NCBI GenBank assembly: GCA_024695475.1
Contig: JAILIC010000102.1
Coordinates: 1-47,054, forward strand
Length of the DNA: 47,054 nucleotides
Direction of reading: 5' to 3'
Source of the DNA: Treponema sp.
Lineage (GTDB): Bacteria; Spirochaetota; Spirochaetia; Treponematales; Treponemataceae
Shown here one piece after another: positions 8,142 through 16,069 of this stretch (its first letter is position 1; each line of letters starts with the position of its first letter). The translations under genes and the position numbers were made by a program. The notes below the pieces were generated by a model that was not told where the DNA came from, searched no databases, and saw only the letters and a program-made list of their open reading frames with translations.

Positions 8142-8738
8142 ATGAGTGCAAATTCGTATGAAAAACCAGACTTTTGGTCCCGTAAGGCTTTTTCGGAAGG
8201 TTATCCAGCCCGTTCCGTTTACAAGCTTAAGGAAATCGATGAAAAGTTTGGCATGATAAAAAAAAGTTATACCGTTCTTGATTTAGGATCAGCTCCAGGA
8301 AGTTGGACAACATTTTTATTGCGTAAACTTGATGGTACTGGCAAAGTTGTCTCTTGTGATTTAAATCCCTTAGCAAAAGATGTTAAAGGCGATAATCTCG
8401 TATTTATCCAAGGAGATTTGAACGAAGCCTCTGTACGTGACCAGATTAAGCAGCATGGACCTTTTGATTTAGTTGTTTGTGATGCTGCCCCGTTGACAAC
8501 AGGCAACAGAACCGTTGATACTGCCCGATCTGAAGGCTTGGTAGAAATGGCAATCTGGTATGCACAGACTATGCTTAAACCAAAAGGCAACTTTGTTGTA
8601 AAGATTTTTCAAAATGGTGGTCAGCAGGCGTTTTTAAAAACCTTGAGAACCCTTTTTGCAACTGCAAAAGGATTTAAGCCTGAAGCCTGTCGTGCTGAGT
8701 CTTTTGAGACTTACTTACTAGGCATAGAAAAAAAATAA
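8142..8738 (+). CDS. rlmE: 23S rRNA 2'-O-methyltransferase RlmE (FtsJ/RrmJ)
   Basis: A 198-residue SAM enzyme that methylates the 2'-hydroxyl of a uridine in the ribosomal A-loop of 23S rRNA. It has the N-terminal Lys in SRKAFSEGYPARSVYKL, the SAM motif VLDLGSAPGSWT, the catalytic Asp in VVCDAAP, Lys in FVVKIFQ and Glu in ESFETYLLG, completing the K-D-K-E tetrad. Its size is normal for the family. TATATA lies upstream at 8122-8127 with a leader of only a few bases before the ATG, and a weak purine-rich AGAGA precedes the start. The M23 gene follows after 24 bases in the same direction. Confidence 0.95.
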   Translation: MSANSYEKPDFWSRKAFSEGYPARSVYKLKEIDEKFGMIKKSYTVLDLGSAPGSWTTFLLRKLDGTGKVVSCDLNPLAKDVKGDNLVFIQGDLNEASVRDQIKQHGPFDLVVCDAAPLTTGNRTVDTARSEGLVEMAIWYAQTMLKPKGNFVVKIFQNGGQQAFLKTLRTLFATAKGFKPEACRAESFETYLLGIEKK

Positions 8739-8762
8739 CTATATACTATTTAGGATATTACT

Positions 8763-9716
8763 ATGGATAACATTACTAAAAGAAGTGTCATATGCTCGTT
8801 AGCTATCTGTTCCATTTTGGTGTGTTGCGGATTGCTTACGTATACTTTTTTGCAATATGGTAAGTCGCATGCACAAGGTCGTGGTGGTTTGGAAACTCCA
8901 GGTCCTGGTTTTGAATCCTTAACGAGTGTTGATATCGAAGAATCAAAAGATTTTTCGGATTCTTTTTCTGATGTTGCACTTACACTTTCCTATCGATCGT
9001 ATCGTGTTGAAAAAGGTGATATGATTGGTATCCTTGCCGAGCGATTTGGGGTTACTCAAGATACCATTATCAGTCTCAATAATATTCGTCAGTCACGTCT
9101 TTTGCAGGTGGGACAGTATCTTAAGATACCAAACATGGCTGGTATTTTATATACCGTAAAAGAAGATGGTGAGACCATCGATAAAATTGCAGAAGCCTAT
9201 AAAGTAGATGCCGCTAAATGTGCATCTGTAAATCATAAAGAAGTTGCTGTTGCTTTAAAAGCAGGTGACTCTCTGTTTGTTCCTGATGCAGAGCTTGATT
9301 GGGTAACACGACAGGAAATCAACGGTGATTTGTTTACTATTCCTATACATCGTAGTTACTATTTGTCATCTCGCTTCGGTTGGCGTTCAAGTCCGTTTAC
9401 TTCCAAACGTTCGTATCATAGTGGTATTGACTTGGCATGTCCGCAAGGCACTCCGATTTATGCAGCATTGTCAGGTAAAGTGGTTTCTACTGGATTTAAT
9501 GCTACCTATGGTAATTTTGTTATCATTGCCCATCACTCAGGCTATAAAACGTTATATGGACATATGAGTGCCATCATAGCAAAAAATGGAGCCTATGTTA
9601 CTCCAGGCTCTATTATCGGACGTGTTGGTAGCACTGGATTGAGTACAGGACCCCATCTGCATTTTACCGTGTACAAAAACGGTAAAACCGTCAATCCTCT
9701 TAATCTGGTAAAATAA
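8763..9716 (+). CDS. LysM-domain M23 family metallopeptidase (murein hydrolase-like)
   Basis: A 317-residue protein with an N-terminal membrane segment (about residues 9-31, signal or anchor). It has a LysM domain (YRVEKGDMIGILAERFGVTQDTI), a second degenerate LysM-like unit (YTVKEDGETIDKIAEAYKVD), and a C-terminal LytM/M23 domain. Zinc-binding residues are visible in SYHSGIDLACPQGTPIYA (HxxxD) and HLHF, with the catalytic-site His in AHHSGYKTLYGHM. These enzymes cut peptide cross-bridges in peptidoglycan or regulate amidases; intact zinc ligands suggest an active hydrolase. AGGA lies about 8 bases before the ATG. It is likely co-transcribed with rlmE and ends at a strong hairpin at 9735-9765. 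Confidence 0.93.
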   Translation: MDNITKRSVICSLAICSILVCCGLLTYTFLQYGKSHAQGRGGLETPGPGFESLTSVDIEESKDFSDSFSDVALTLSYRSYRVEKGDMIGILAERFGVTQDTIISLNNIRQSRLLQVGQYLKIPNMAGILYTVKEDGETIDKIAEAYKVDAAKCASVNHKEVAVALKAGDSLFVPDAELDWVTRQEINGDLFTIPIHRSYYLSSRFGWRSSPFTSKRSYHSGIDLACPQGTPIYAALSGKVVSTGFNATYGNFVIIAHHSGYKTLYGHMSAIIAKNGAYVTPGSIIGRVGSTGLSTGPHLHFTVYKNGKTVNPLNLVK

Positions 9717-9734
9717 GCATACTACTGTCGTGAT

Positions 9735-9765
9735 GTTGTAAATTGCTGTAAACGCAATTTACAAC
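9735..9765. terminator. Hairpin terminator between convergent genes
   Basis: There is a perfect 12-base inverted repeat, GTTGTAAATTGC (9735-9746) and GCAATTTACAAC (9754-9765), around a 7-base loop. It lies between the M23 gene and the convergent anti-sigma gene, so it can serve both directions, although no long T-run follows. Confidence 0.72.
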
Positions 9766-9769
9766 GTTA

Positions 9770-10249
9770 CTAGATGGCAATGTGCAAGGTCTCAATCTTT
9801 TTGACAAAAAAATCCATATTACAACCGATAAACATTGCACAATAGGTAACTACGATTGTGGCAAATGTTAAATAAAAGGGAATAAGTAAGGACGAGTTGC
9901 CCATATTATTAGTAAAGAGCCCAAATACTATAAGCAGGACTATCATGATGAGCCCAGATACTATCCACTTTGAGAGCGAAATCGGACTTTGAAGCTCCTG
10001 TGTATTGTATGTTGGGTTTATTTGTTTTAAGACAGCTTCGATAGTTGCATCACTTGATGGTACTTGTACCTTAATAGGTTCTGCCAATACTTTTTCGGCT
10101 TTTGTCAGTAAACGTACCTGTGTCCTGCACTTTTTGCAAGTTAGTAAATGCAGGGTAAGGGACAAAGGTAAAAAAGCATTTTTGTCTAACTGTAAGTATG
10201 TATCCATAAAAGTATCGCATTTTGTGTGCTGATTGTTTGTATGTGTCAT
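9770..10249 (-). CDS. Zinc-type (ZAS) transmembrane anti-sigma factor
   Basis: A 159-residue protein. Its cytoplasmic N-terminus carries His-x3-Cys-x2-Cys (HLLTCKKC), the signature of zinc anti-sigma domains that bind ECF sigma factors. Two hydrophobic segments follow (SKWIVSGLIMIVLLIVFGLF and LLIPFYLTFATIVVTYCAMF), placing it in the inner membrane. Its ATG overlaps the stop of the sigma gene (ATGA), which couples translation and keeps stoichiometry. The model is that it holds the adjacent ECF sigma inactive until an envelope signal releases it. The family is divergent, but motif, topology and position agree. Only about 25 residues follow the last membrane segment, so signal sensing may occur within the membrane. 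Confidence 0.86.
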   Translation of the reverse strand: MTHTNNQHTKCDTFMDTYLQLDKNAFLPLSLTLHLLTCKKCRTQVRLLTKAEKVLAEPIKVQVPSSDATIEAVLKQINPTYNTQELQSPISLSKWIVSGLIMIVLLIVFGLFTNNMGNSSLLIPFYLTFATIVVTYCAMFIGCNMDFFVKKIETLHIAI

Positions 10250-10818
10250 AACTGAACTCCTTCTAGTGTATCTTTTAAGATTTTCTTTGCACGAAAAATA
10301 TGTGATTTAACGGTATTTATAGGTAAATCGATGGTGTCACTTATATCTTGATATGACATGTCATAAAAAAAATACATATCAAGACACACAGCATACCGCT
10401 CTGGTAATTCTTTGACAGCTTCACGTACCGCTTGCATGGTTATACGTCTAAGTTCTTTTTCTTCTGGAGTAAATCCTGGATCAATAAGTGCATTTTCATC
10501 TGCAATAGGTAGATACTCTTTGCGGCGGTTTACTGCAGAGATGGCCATATTGTAGGCAATACGCGTTATCCATGTAGAAAAAGACGCATTACCTTGAAAA
10601 GAGGATAGATGTGTATACACACGTATGAAAACTTCTTGCACAAAATCTTCGGTATCAGTTGTATTCTTAAAAAAACTCATACCAAGGGAAGCTATACGTT
10701 GCTTATAGAGACCCATGAGTGTGGCAAAAGATTTCATATCCCCCTGTAGGGTTGCTTTTATCAGAGTTTCATCTCTTTTTTGATTGATCGCACCTACAGG
10801 AGTTTCTATAATACTCAT
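10246..10818 (-). CDS. ECF-family RNA polymerase sigma factor
   Basis: A 190-residue sigma factor of the extracytoplasmic-function class. Region 2 (residues 24-95) includes FVQEVFIRVYTHLSSFQGNASFSTWITRIAYN, which recognises the -10 and melts DNA. Region 4 (about 125-185) includes LPERYAVCLDMYFFYDMSYQDISDTIDLPINTVKSHIFRAKK, the -35 reader. There is no region 1 or 3, as usual for ECF factors. It lies between a small membrane protein gene and a zinc-type anti-sigma gene, with 4-base ATGA overlaps on both sides. A promoter resembling SigmaE sites precedes the operon (11189-11216), suggesting autoregulation. Confidence 0.95.
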   Translation of the reverse strand: MSIIETPVGAINQKRDETLIKATLQGDMKSFATLMGLYKQRIASLGMSFFKNTTDTEDFVQEVFIRVYTHLSSFQGNASFSTWITRIAYNMAISAVNRRKEYLPIADENALIDPGFTPEEKELRRITMQAVREAVKELPERYAVCLDMYFFYDMSYQDISDTIDLPINTVKSHIFRAKKILKDTLEGVQL

Positions 10819-11168
10819 TCGTCTTTGGTAATTTTGAAGTCTGGATTGATTTTATAAAAAAGTAAGAGTGTTACACCTATGATGAGAGGAATTAAACCTC
10901 CTAAAATAGTGTAGGAACCGCCTGCCATGAGAATAAAAAACAACGTTAAAATAGCACCAGTCCCTGTGAGTAAGAGCCCAGTTAACAGAGAAAAAGTTTT
11001 GAGATCAAATTTCTTCTGATGGTAGATGCCTGTCTTAATTTGTAGTTTAATTTCATGGTGATGCCATAAGAGATAAAAGAATATAATGACACCCCCAATG
11101 ACAATACCAACGATTGGAATAACTGCTAGTACAACTTGTGCTTCTGCTGATGTTACAGTTGAATTCAC
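10815..11168 (-). CDS. Small integral membrane protein upstream of the ECF sigma factor (DUF6249-like)
   Basis: A 117-residue protein with an N-terminal membrane helix (QVVLAVIPIVGIVIGGVIIFFYLL), then a polar stretch with HHHEIKLQIKTGIYHQKKFDLKT, and two further hydrophobic segments (about residues 60-82 and 86-104). The start is a GTG at 11168 with an ideal GGAGG 6 bases upstream; this is stronger evidence than any ATG nearby. The layout is like small membrane proteins of the DUF6249 type often found beside ECF sigma genes. It is the first gene of a three-gene operon with the sigma and anti-sigma genes. A role in sensing envelope state is an inference; no enzyme motif is visible. Confidence 0.72.
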   Translation of the reverse strand: MNSTVTSAEAQVVLAVIPIVGIVIGGVIIFFYLLWHHHEIKLQIKTGIYHQKKFDLKTFSLLTGLLLTGTGAILTLFFILMAGGSYTILGGLIPLIIGVTLLLFYKINPDFKITKDE

Positions 11169-11188
11169 TTTTTACCTCCGTGTATTAA

Positions 11189-11216
11189 TCAGACACCGTT
11201 ATTCTTAGAAAGTTGC
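11189..11216 (-). promoter_or_regulatory. Candidate ECF-type (SigmaE-like) autoregulatory promoter
   Basis: On the minus strand there is GCAACTT (11216-11210), then exactly 16 bases, then TCTGA (11193-11189). Enterobacterial SigmaE promoters have GGAACTT and TCTGA with about the same spacing, so only one base differs in these elements. It lies 20 bases upstream of the first codon of the three-gene ECF operon. Confidence 0.5.
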
Positions 11217-11225
11217 AGAAAAAAG

Positions 11226-11705
11226 TTATTCCAAAAAAAGATATTCACTAAAGTATAGTGATGATATTTGTCCCATTACGAGTTGCCGATTGATAAGATC
11301 AAGCAATTCCTGTTTGACGGTCTGCTCTTCTTTTGCAAGAAGTTGCTTTTCGGTGTATTGTGAAAAGTAATCCTGAAATAATGCTTTTATTTTTCTGTTT
11401 TTTTGTGCAAGTTCTTCGTAAAAGGCAATGTTGTTTTTTTCTGTATATGCTAGCCATGGTGTTACGACAACTGGTATTCCGTGAGCATTGTTATCATCAG
11501 CTTTTGTTATCGCGCGGATTTGTCCAATCTCATCAAAGGTTCCTAGATTATCTTGTTGAGAGACAGTGGCGGGAAGTGGATCAGAGTGACGCATGGAGTT
11601 AGGAATGCCTTTTTGCGTAATAAATACTGCGATTGTTCCTACACAGATGATGCCTATCACGGTACTGAGAATGATAACCAGAATTGTATTGATTGTCAGT
11701 TTCAT
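11226..11705 (-). CDS. FliL-like membrane protein
   Basis: A 159-residue single-pass protein. The ATG at 11705 has AAGGAG 7 bases upstream; the longer upstream reading would overlap hflX. It has an N-terminal membrane helix (TINTILVIILSTVIGIICVGTIAVFI), a Ser/Pro-rich linker, then a domain ending in EQTVKQELLDLINRQLVMGQISSLYFSEYLFLE. The helix pattern before a final YFSEYLF strand resembles the FliL C-terminus (typically VYFTDFVVQ), a stomatin-like domain of the flagellar stator ring. No stator genes are nearby, so this may be a second FliL-like protein rather than the main one. It lies 19 bases after hflX in the same direction. Confidence 0.6.
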   Translation of the reverse strand: MKLTINTILVIILSTVIGIICVGTIAVFITQKGIPNSMRHSDPLPATVSQQDNLGTFDEIGQIRAITKADDNNAHGIPVVVTPWLAYTEKNNIAFYEELAQKNRKIKALFQDYFSQYTEKQLLAKEEQTVKQELLDLINRQLVMGQISSLYFSEYLFLE

Positions 11706-11724
11706 TCGGGGGCTCCTTGCAAAA

Positions 11725-12933
11725 TCAATTGATACGTGCGGTGATGTGTATTCCGTCATCAAGCCACTCTTCTGTATATAGTATCCCTCTTTTTCGGATA
11801 TCTTCAAGCTGTTTAAGGTCACTTGTTGGAATAATACATTGCTGAATATGTCCAAAAAGCTCATTGGCAATACAGTCTATAAGATGGTTAAAGCCAGTTT
11901 GCTCTTTAGTACTTATTTTTATCGCATCTGGAAAATAGGCATCTAAATGGCTGAGTGCCATTGCCGTATCATCTACAAGATCCATTTTATTAAGTATGAC
12001 CAGATGTTTGATGTTGTCAGCTTTAATTTCTTCCAGTACGGAACAAACTGTTTTGTATTGTTGGATTGCATTTGGATCAGATGCATCAATGACGATAAGC
12101 AACAATTGGGATCGTATGGTTTCTTCGAGTGTTGATTTAAATGAGTTTATCAGAGAGTGGGGAAGATTGCTGATAAAACCTACAGTATCGGTGAGTAAGA
12201 TGCTCTTACCCTCTCTAAAAGAGAGTTTGCGTGTCGTCGGATCGAGTGTTGCAAACAGTTTGTTTTCTACAAATACATTAGCTCCTGTCAGTGCATTAAG
12301 CAGACTTGATTTGCCTGCGTTTGTATAACCAACTAATGCACAGGTAGGCAAGGGGACTTTTTCGCGCTTTTTACGTTGTGTCTCGCGATTGATAACAACC
12401 TGTTCGAGTTCTTTTTTTACTTGCCGTATTTTTTCGCGTATCTGACGTTGGTCAAGTTCCAATTGTTTTTCGCCAGAGCCTTTTGAGCCATAGTTGCCAC
12501 CTCTCTGGCGTGCCATATCGCCATACATGTGTGCTAAACGGGGAAGCGCATAAGTAAGTTGCGCCAACTGTACTTGGAGAACTGCTTCTTTTGTTTGTGC
12601 TCGTTGTGAAAAGATACGTAAAATGACTTCCTGTCGGTCAAATACGGGGAGCTTTGCAAGTTTTTCCCAATTGCGTTGTTTTGTTGGTTCTATAGAAAAA
12701 TCAAATATGATGCAGTCAGCACTGTGTTCTTTTGCAAGTTGTGCAATTTCTGTAGCTTTACCTTTGCCGATACCATATACGGGGTTTGGTTCCATACGGA
12801 CGAGTGTAACCATATGGGCAACTTCCATACCTAATGTTTTTACGAGTCCTTGTAGCTCGGTAAGTGTGTTTTCAGGCTCGCCTACGAGCAAGCATCGTGT
12901 CTTTGTATTTTGTTCTTGTTCTAATTCAATCAT
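11725..12933 (-). CDS. hflX: GTPase HflX
   Basis: A 402-residue ribosome-associated GTPase that splits stalled or heat-damaged ribosomes. It has an N-terminal HflX domain (residues 10-110), the hallmark glycine-rich linker GDMARQRGGNYGSKGSGEKQ, then a coiled coil and the G domain. G1 is GYTNAGKSS, the G2 region is TLDPTTRKL, G3 is DTVGF and G4 is NKMD. The ATG at 12933 is preferred; a GTG two codons upstream is also possible. TATAGT overlaps that GTG, so the leader, if any, is very short. The FliL-like gene follows after 19 bases. Confidence 0.95.
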   Translation of the reverse strand: MIELEQEQNTKTRCLLVGEPENTLTELQGLVKTLGMEVAHMVTLVRMEPNPVYGIGKGKATEIAQLAKEHSADCIIFDFSIEPTKQRNWEKLAKLPVFDRQEVILRIFSQRAQTKEAVLQVQLAQLTYALPRLAHMYGDMARQRGGNYGSKGSGEKQLELDQRQIREKIRQVKKELEQVVINRETQRKKREKVPLPTCALVGYTNAGKSSLLNALTGANVFVENKLFATLDPTTRKLSFREGKSILLTDTVGFISNLPHSLINSFKSTLEETIRSQLLLIVIDASDPNAIQQYKTVCSVLEEIKADNIKHLVILNKMDLVDDTAMALSHLDAYFPDAIKISTKEQTGFNHLIDCIANELFGHIQQCIIPTSDLKQLEDIRKRGILYTEEWLDDGIHITARIN

Positions 12934-13027
12934 CGTCACTATAAAATATACTTCTATTTAGGTATAAAGCATATAGGCTGCGCTAAAAACTTTATTTGTA
13001 TTGGTATACTGGCTTCTCATGACATGG

Positions 13028-13056
13028 TTGTATTAAGCTATTTTATGCTGTAAAAT
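13028..13056 (+). promoter_or_regulatory. Promoter of the MgtC-like gene
   Basis: There is a -35 TTGTAT (13028-13033), a 17-base spacer and a -10 TAAAAT (13051-13056). The predicted leader is about 28 bases and contains the strong ribosome site GGGGAAGG just before the ATG at 13091. This contrasts with the leaderless starts elsewhere in the window. Confidence 0.5.
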
Positions 13057-13090
13057 ATAAAGATACAGGTATAACTAAAAGGGGAAGGTA

Positions 13091-13816
13091 ATGACATTAA
13101 TTGAATCTTTGACTTCACAAATTTCCATATTTCAGAATATTGATTTTATGGGGAGAATTTTGCTCTCATGTATTTGTGGTGCATGTATCGGTTATGAACG
13201 TAGTCAACGATTAAAAGAAGCTGGCGTTAGAACTCATGTTATTGTTTGTTTTGCCTCTGCATTATTCATGATAGTATCAAAATATGGCTTTCTTGATTTG
13301 GAACAGGGATCTGGTGGTTTTTTAAATGGTGTACGCGGTGCAGACCCTTCTCGTATAGCCTCACAGGTTGTTAGTGGTATCAGCTTTTTAGGAGCTGGTT
13401 CTATCTTTAGACATCGCAATGTTGTAATGGGACTTACCACCGCTGCTGGTATCTGGGCTACAGCTGGTATTGGTCTTGCTATTGGTGCCGGACTTTGGGG
13501 TGTTGGTATTTTTGCTGCATTGTTAGTGACCGTAATACAGGCATTAATGCACAAATTTGTTATAGGTGTTGATGCTTTTACTAATAACTTTTTGGAATTC
13601 CTTGTTGATAATCCTTTAGAGTTTCAGCATACGTTGGAAGACTTTTCTAAGTTGATGGACGCAAAAATTGTTGATTATAACATTAGCCGTGAATCTAAAA
13701 AACTGACCAAGTATACTGTTACCATGAAAACAAAAAAACCAATTACTATGACACAGTTAAACCAGTTTATTGCTCAGCATGAAGAAATTCACTCTGGTGC
13801 AACAAACAATGTGTAA
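13091..13816 (+). CDS. MgtC/SapB-family inner-membrane protein
   Basis: A 241-residue protein with about four to five membrane helices in residues 18-155 and a C-terminal soluble domain (160-241). Conserved MgtC blocks are present: ACIGYERSQRLKEAGVRTHVIV, DPSRIASQVVSGISFLGAGSI, and VMGLTTAAGIWATAGIGLAIG. MgtC-type proteins help growth in low magnesium and, in pathogens, act on the F-type ATP synthase or phosphate uptake; the family is broad and many members have other roles. GGGGAAGG precedes the ATG by a few bases. The HAD phosphatase gene follows after 29 bases, so the two are probably one operon. Confidence 0.9.
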   Translation: MTLIESLTSQISIFQNIDFMGRILLSCICGACIGYERSQRLKEAGVRTHVIVCFASALFMIVSKYGFLDLEQGSGGFLNGVRGADPSRIASQVVSGISFLGAGSIFRHRNVVMGLTTAAGIWATAGIGLAIGAGLWGVGIFAALLVTVIQALMHKFVIGVDAFTNNFLEFLVDNPLEFQHTLEDFSKLMDAKIVDYNISRESKKLTKYTVTMKTKKPITMTQLNQFIAQHEEIHSGATNNV

Positions 13817-13845
13817 GTAAAAAATTAATATTGTAAGGTGCTGCT

Positions 13846-14679
13846 ATGTATGATTTAAAAGAAGTTGAAGAATGGAACAAGGGGATTGATAAGGCTGCTC
13901 TTATTGATTCTTGCCGTCATTTTGTTCTTGATATGGATGGTACATTTTATATAAGTGAAACTATCTATGACGGGAGCCTTGATTTTTTAGCCAAGTTAAA
14001 AGAAACAGGACGTGATTTTTGTTTTTTTACTAATAACTCATCTAAAAATGGTGATATGTATATCGAAAAGCTTGCCAAAATGAACTGTTTTATTGATCGT
14101 AAACAGATTATGACAAGTGGTGATGTTACTATCGAGTATCTTAATGATAAATATCCAGGTAAGCGAGTGTATCTAGTAGGTACCCCGGCTCTCGTCAGTG
14201 ATTTTGAGGCTGGTGGCATTAATTTGGTACAGGAAGATGCAGAGGTTGTTGTCATTGGCTTTGATACCACCCTTACGTATGAAAAAATCAAGAAAACCTG
14301 TGATTTTATTAGAGCTGGTGCGGTATATCTTGCTACTCATCCAGATTTTAACTGTCCAATAAAGGATGGTTTTTTACCTGATGTCGGTTCATTTTGTGAT
14401 ATGTTTGCCGCTTCAACTGGTGGCTATCGACCAAAAGTATTAGGAAAACCTAATCCAGAAACTGTTGATATGGTAATCAGACGTATGGGATGGAAGCGTG
14501 AGGAGATTGCATTTGTAGGCGACCGTTTGTATACAGATGTTGCTACTGGTGTTAATAATGGGGCTCATGGATTGCTCGTTCTTTGTGGTGAAGCTGATAT
14601 GAATACCGTACGTGAGTCAAAAGTACGTGCAGATGCGATTTTTACTGGTCTGCCAGAAATTGGATCATATTTGAGATAA
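13846..14679 (+). CDS. HAD-IIA family sugar-phosphate phosphatase (NagD-like)
   Basis: A 277-residue soluble HAD hydrolase. Motif I is FVLDMDGTFY (nucleophile and acid Asp pair), motif II FFTNNSSKN, motif III GKPNPETV with its Lys, and motif IV AFVGDRLYTDV. The large C2 cap between motifs II and III (about residues 80-190) places it in subfamily IIA with NagD and 4-nitrophenylphosphatases. Substrates are small phosphates such as nucleotides, glycolate phosphate or sugar phosphates; the sequence does not tell which. It follows the MgtC-like gene by 29 bases and ends just before a bidirectional terminator at 14703-14740. Confidence 0.92.
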   Translation: MYDLKEVEEWNKGIDKAALIDSCRHFVLDMDGTFYISETIYDGSLDFLAKLKETGRDFCFFTNNSSKNGDMYIEKLAKMNCFIDRKQIMTSGDVTIEYLNDKYPGKRVYLVGTPALVSDFEAGGINLVQEDAEVVVIGFDTTLTYEKIKKTCDFIRAGAVYLATHPDFNCPIKDGFLPDVGSFCDMFAASTGGYRPKVLGKPNPETVDMVIRRMGWKREEIAFVGDRLYTDVATGVNNGAHGLLVLCGEADMNTVRESKVRADAIFTGLPEIGSYLR

Positions 14680-14702
14680 GTATTTAAGATAAACTGTGAG
14701 AT

Positions 14703-14740
14703 AAAAAAAGGCTATCCGATCGATCGGACAGCCTTTTTTT
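14703..14740. terminator. Bidirectional rho-independent terminator
   Basis: An A-run, then GGCT, one mismatch and TCCGAT, is followed by the complementary ATCGGA, AGCC and a T-run. The stem is symmetrical, with A-tracts and T-tracts on both sides, so it can end both the HAD gene (plus) and the TRAP operon (minus). Confidence 0.85.
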
Positions 14741-14746
14741 TATAAC

Positions 14747-16069
14747 TTATAGGACACCGGTATGAATTGGTACATATCCAAATAGTTTTGGAATCGCCAA
14801 AGCAACGTTTTCAGAGTATGTAACAAGAACAAGAACGATGATAAGGGCCACGATGAATGGCCAAACCTGCTTTACAAACTTATCAAAACGGCAGTTGACA
14901 ATTGAACATACCGTAAACATCATTGAACCAAATGGAGGTGTAAGACCACCAATCATGATGTTAACGATAATGATTACACCAAAGTGCAAAGGATCAACGC
15001 CACGGCTCATAACAGCTGGAACCAAAAGTGGAGCAAGAATAATCAATGCTGCACCACCTTCGATAAACATACCAACAACAAGAAGAACTACGTTGATAAC
15101 CATCAAAAGCAGGAACTTGTTCTCCGTAAGTCCCAGAAGCGCTGTTGTGATCATTTCTGGAATTGACTCACATGACATATAGAAACCAAAAGCCTTTGCA
15201 GCTGCGATAATAATCATAACAGAACCAGTGCTTTGAACAGTTTCTTTCAAAATGAGCGGTATATGGTGCAACTTTAACTTGTGGTGTGCAAAAACTCCGA
15301 TTACGAATGCAAATAAAACTGCAACACCACCAGCTTCAGAAGGTGTACAAACACCAAGTCGCATACCCAGAATGATTACAAAAGGAATACACAGTGCAAA
15401 GATTGACTTGAATGCCTGACGTAATACTTCGATAGGTGTTGCACGTTTTTCACGGCTAGGTGCATATCCTCGCTTAACAGCAATGATGTAAACGGTGATC
15501 ATCAATGCGATGGTCATTAAAATACCAGGAGTATAACCGGCAAGGAACATATCACCTACGGTAACACCTGAAATCAAAGCATACATGATAAGGTTGTTTC
15601 CCGGTGGAATAACTGGAGAAACAGCAGATGATGAAGCAGTTACTGCTGCAGAAAAATCCAGAGGCATACCTTTTTTCAACATAGCAGGAACAAGAATCTT
15701 TGATTCCATAGCTGCATCAGCATTTGCAGAACCACTGATACCACCCATAAGAGCGGAAAGTACACAGTTTACCTGTGCAAGACCGCCTTTCAAGTGACCG
15801 GCAAGAACTTCTGCAAAGTCCATAAGGCTGTCGCTCAAACCTGAATAATTCATTACAGAACCAAGCATAATAAAGAATGGAACTGCAAGATATGGGAATG
15901 ACTCTACAGCCGAGACAAACTGTTGTATAACCAAGCTTGTTGGCATGTTGTCGTTAATAAATACAAAGTAATACAGTGTTGAACCAATCAATGAAAGTGC
16001 GATAGGTACATTCATAAAGAACAAAATGAATAACACTGCAATAGGAAACATGGGATGTGTAAAAATCAT
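14747..16069 (-). CDS. dctM: TRAP transporter large permease subunit (DctM)
   Basis: A 440-residue integral membrane protein with about 12 hydrophobic segments. Family-typical stretches include SFPYLAVPFFIMLGSVMNYSG, GGISGSANADAAM, and PVIPPGNNLIMYALISG, all characteristic of the DctM/SiaM transport domain. It carries organic acids or related solutes into the cell, driven by an ion gradient. The start ATG overlaps the dctQ stop (ATGA), giving coupled translation. The operon order is dctP, dctQ, dctM. Substrate identity cannot be read from this subunit. Confidence 0.95.
   Translation of the reverse strand: MIFTHPMFPIAVLFILFFMNVPIALSLIGSTLYYFVFINDNMPTSLVIQQFVSAVESFPYLAVPFFIMLGSVMNYSGLSDSLMDFAEVLAGHLKGGLAQVNCVLSALMGGISGSANADAAMESKILVPAMLKKGMPLDFSAAVTASSSAVSPVIPPGNNLIMYALISGVTVGDMFLAGYTPGILMTIALMITVYIIAVKRGYAPSREKRATPIEVLRQAFKSIFALCIPFVIILGMRLGVCTPSEAGGVAVLFAFVIGVFAHHKLKLHHIPLILKETVQSTGSVMIIIAAAKAFGFYMSCESIPEMITTALLGLTENKFLLLMVINVVLLVVGMFIEGGAALIILAPLLVPAVMSRGVDPLHFGVIIIVNIMIGGLTPPFGSMMFTVCSIVNCRFDKFVKQVWPFIVALIIVLVLVTYSENVALAIPKLFGYVPIHTGVL

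Noticed and set aside
11706..11870. N-terminal extension of the FliL-like protein
   Set aside because: It would overlap the end of hflX by about 145 bases; the ATG at 11705 has AAGGAG and starts directly at the membrane helix.
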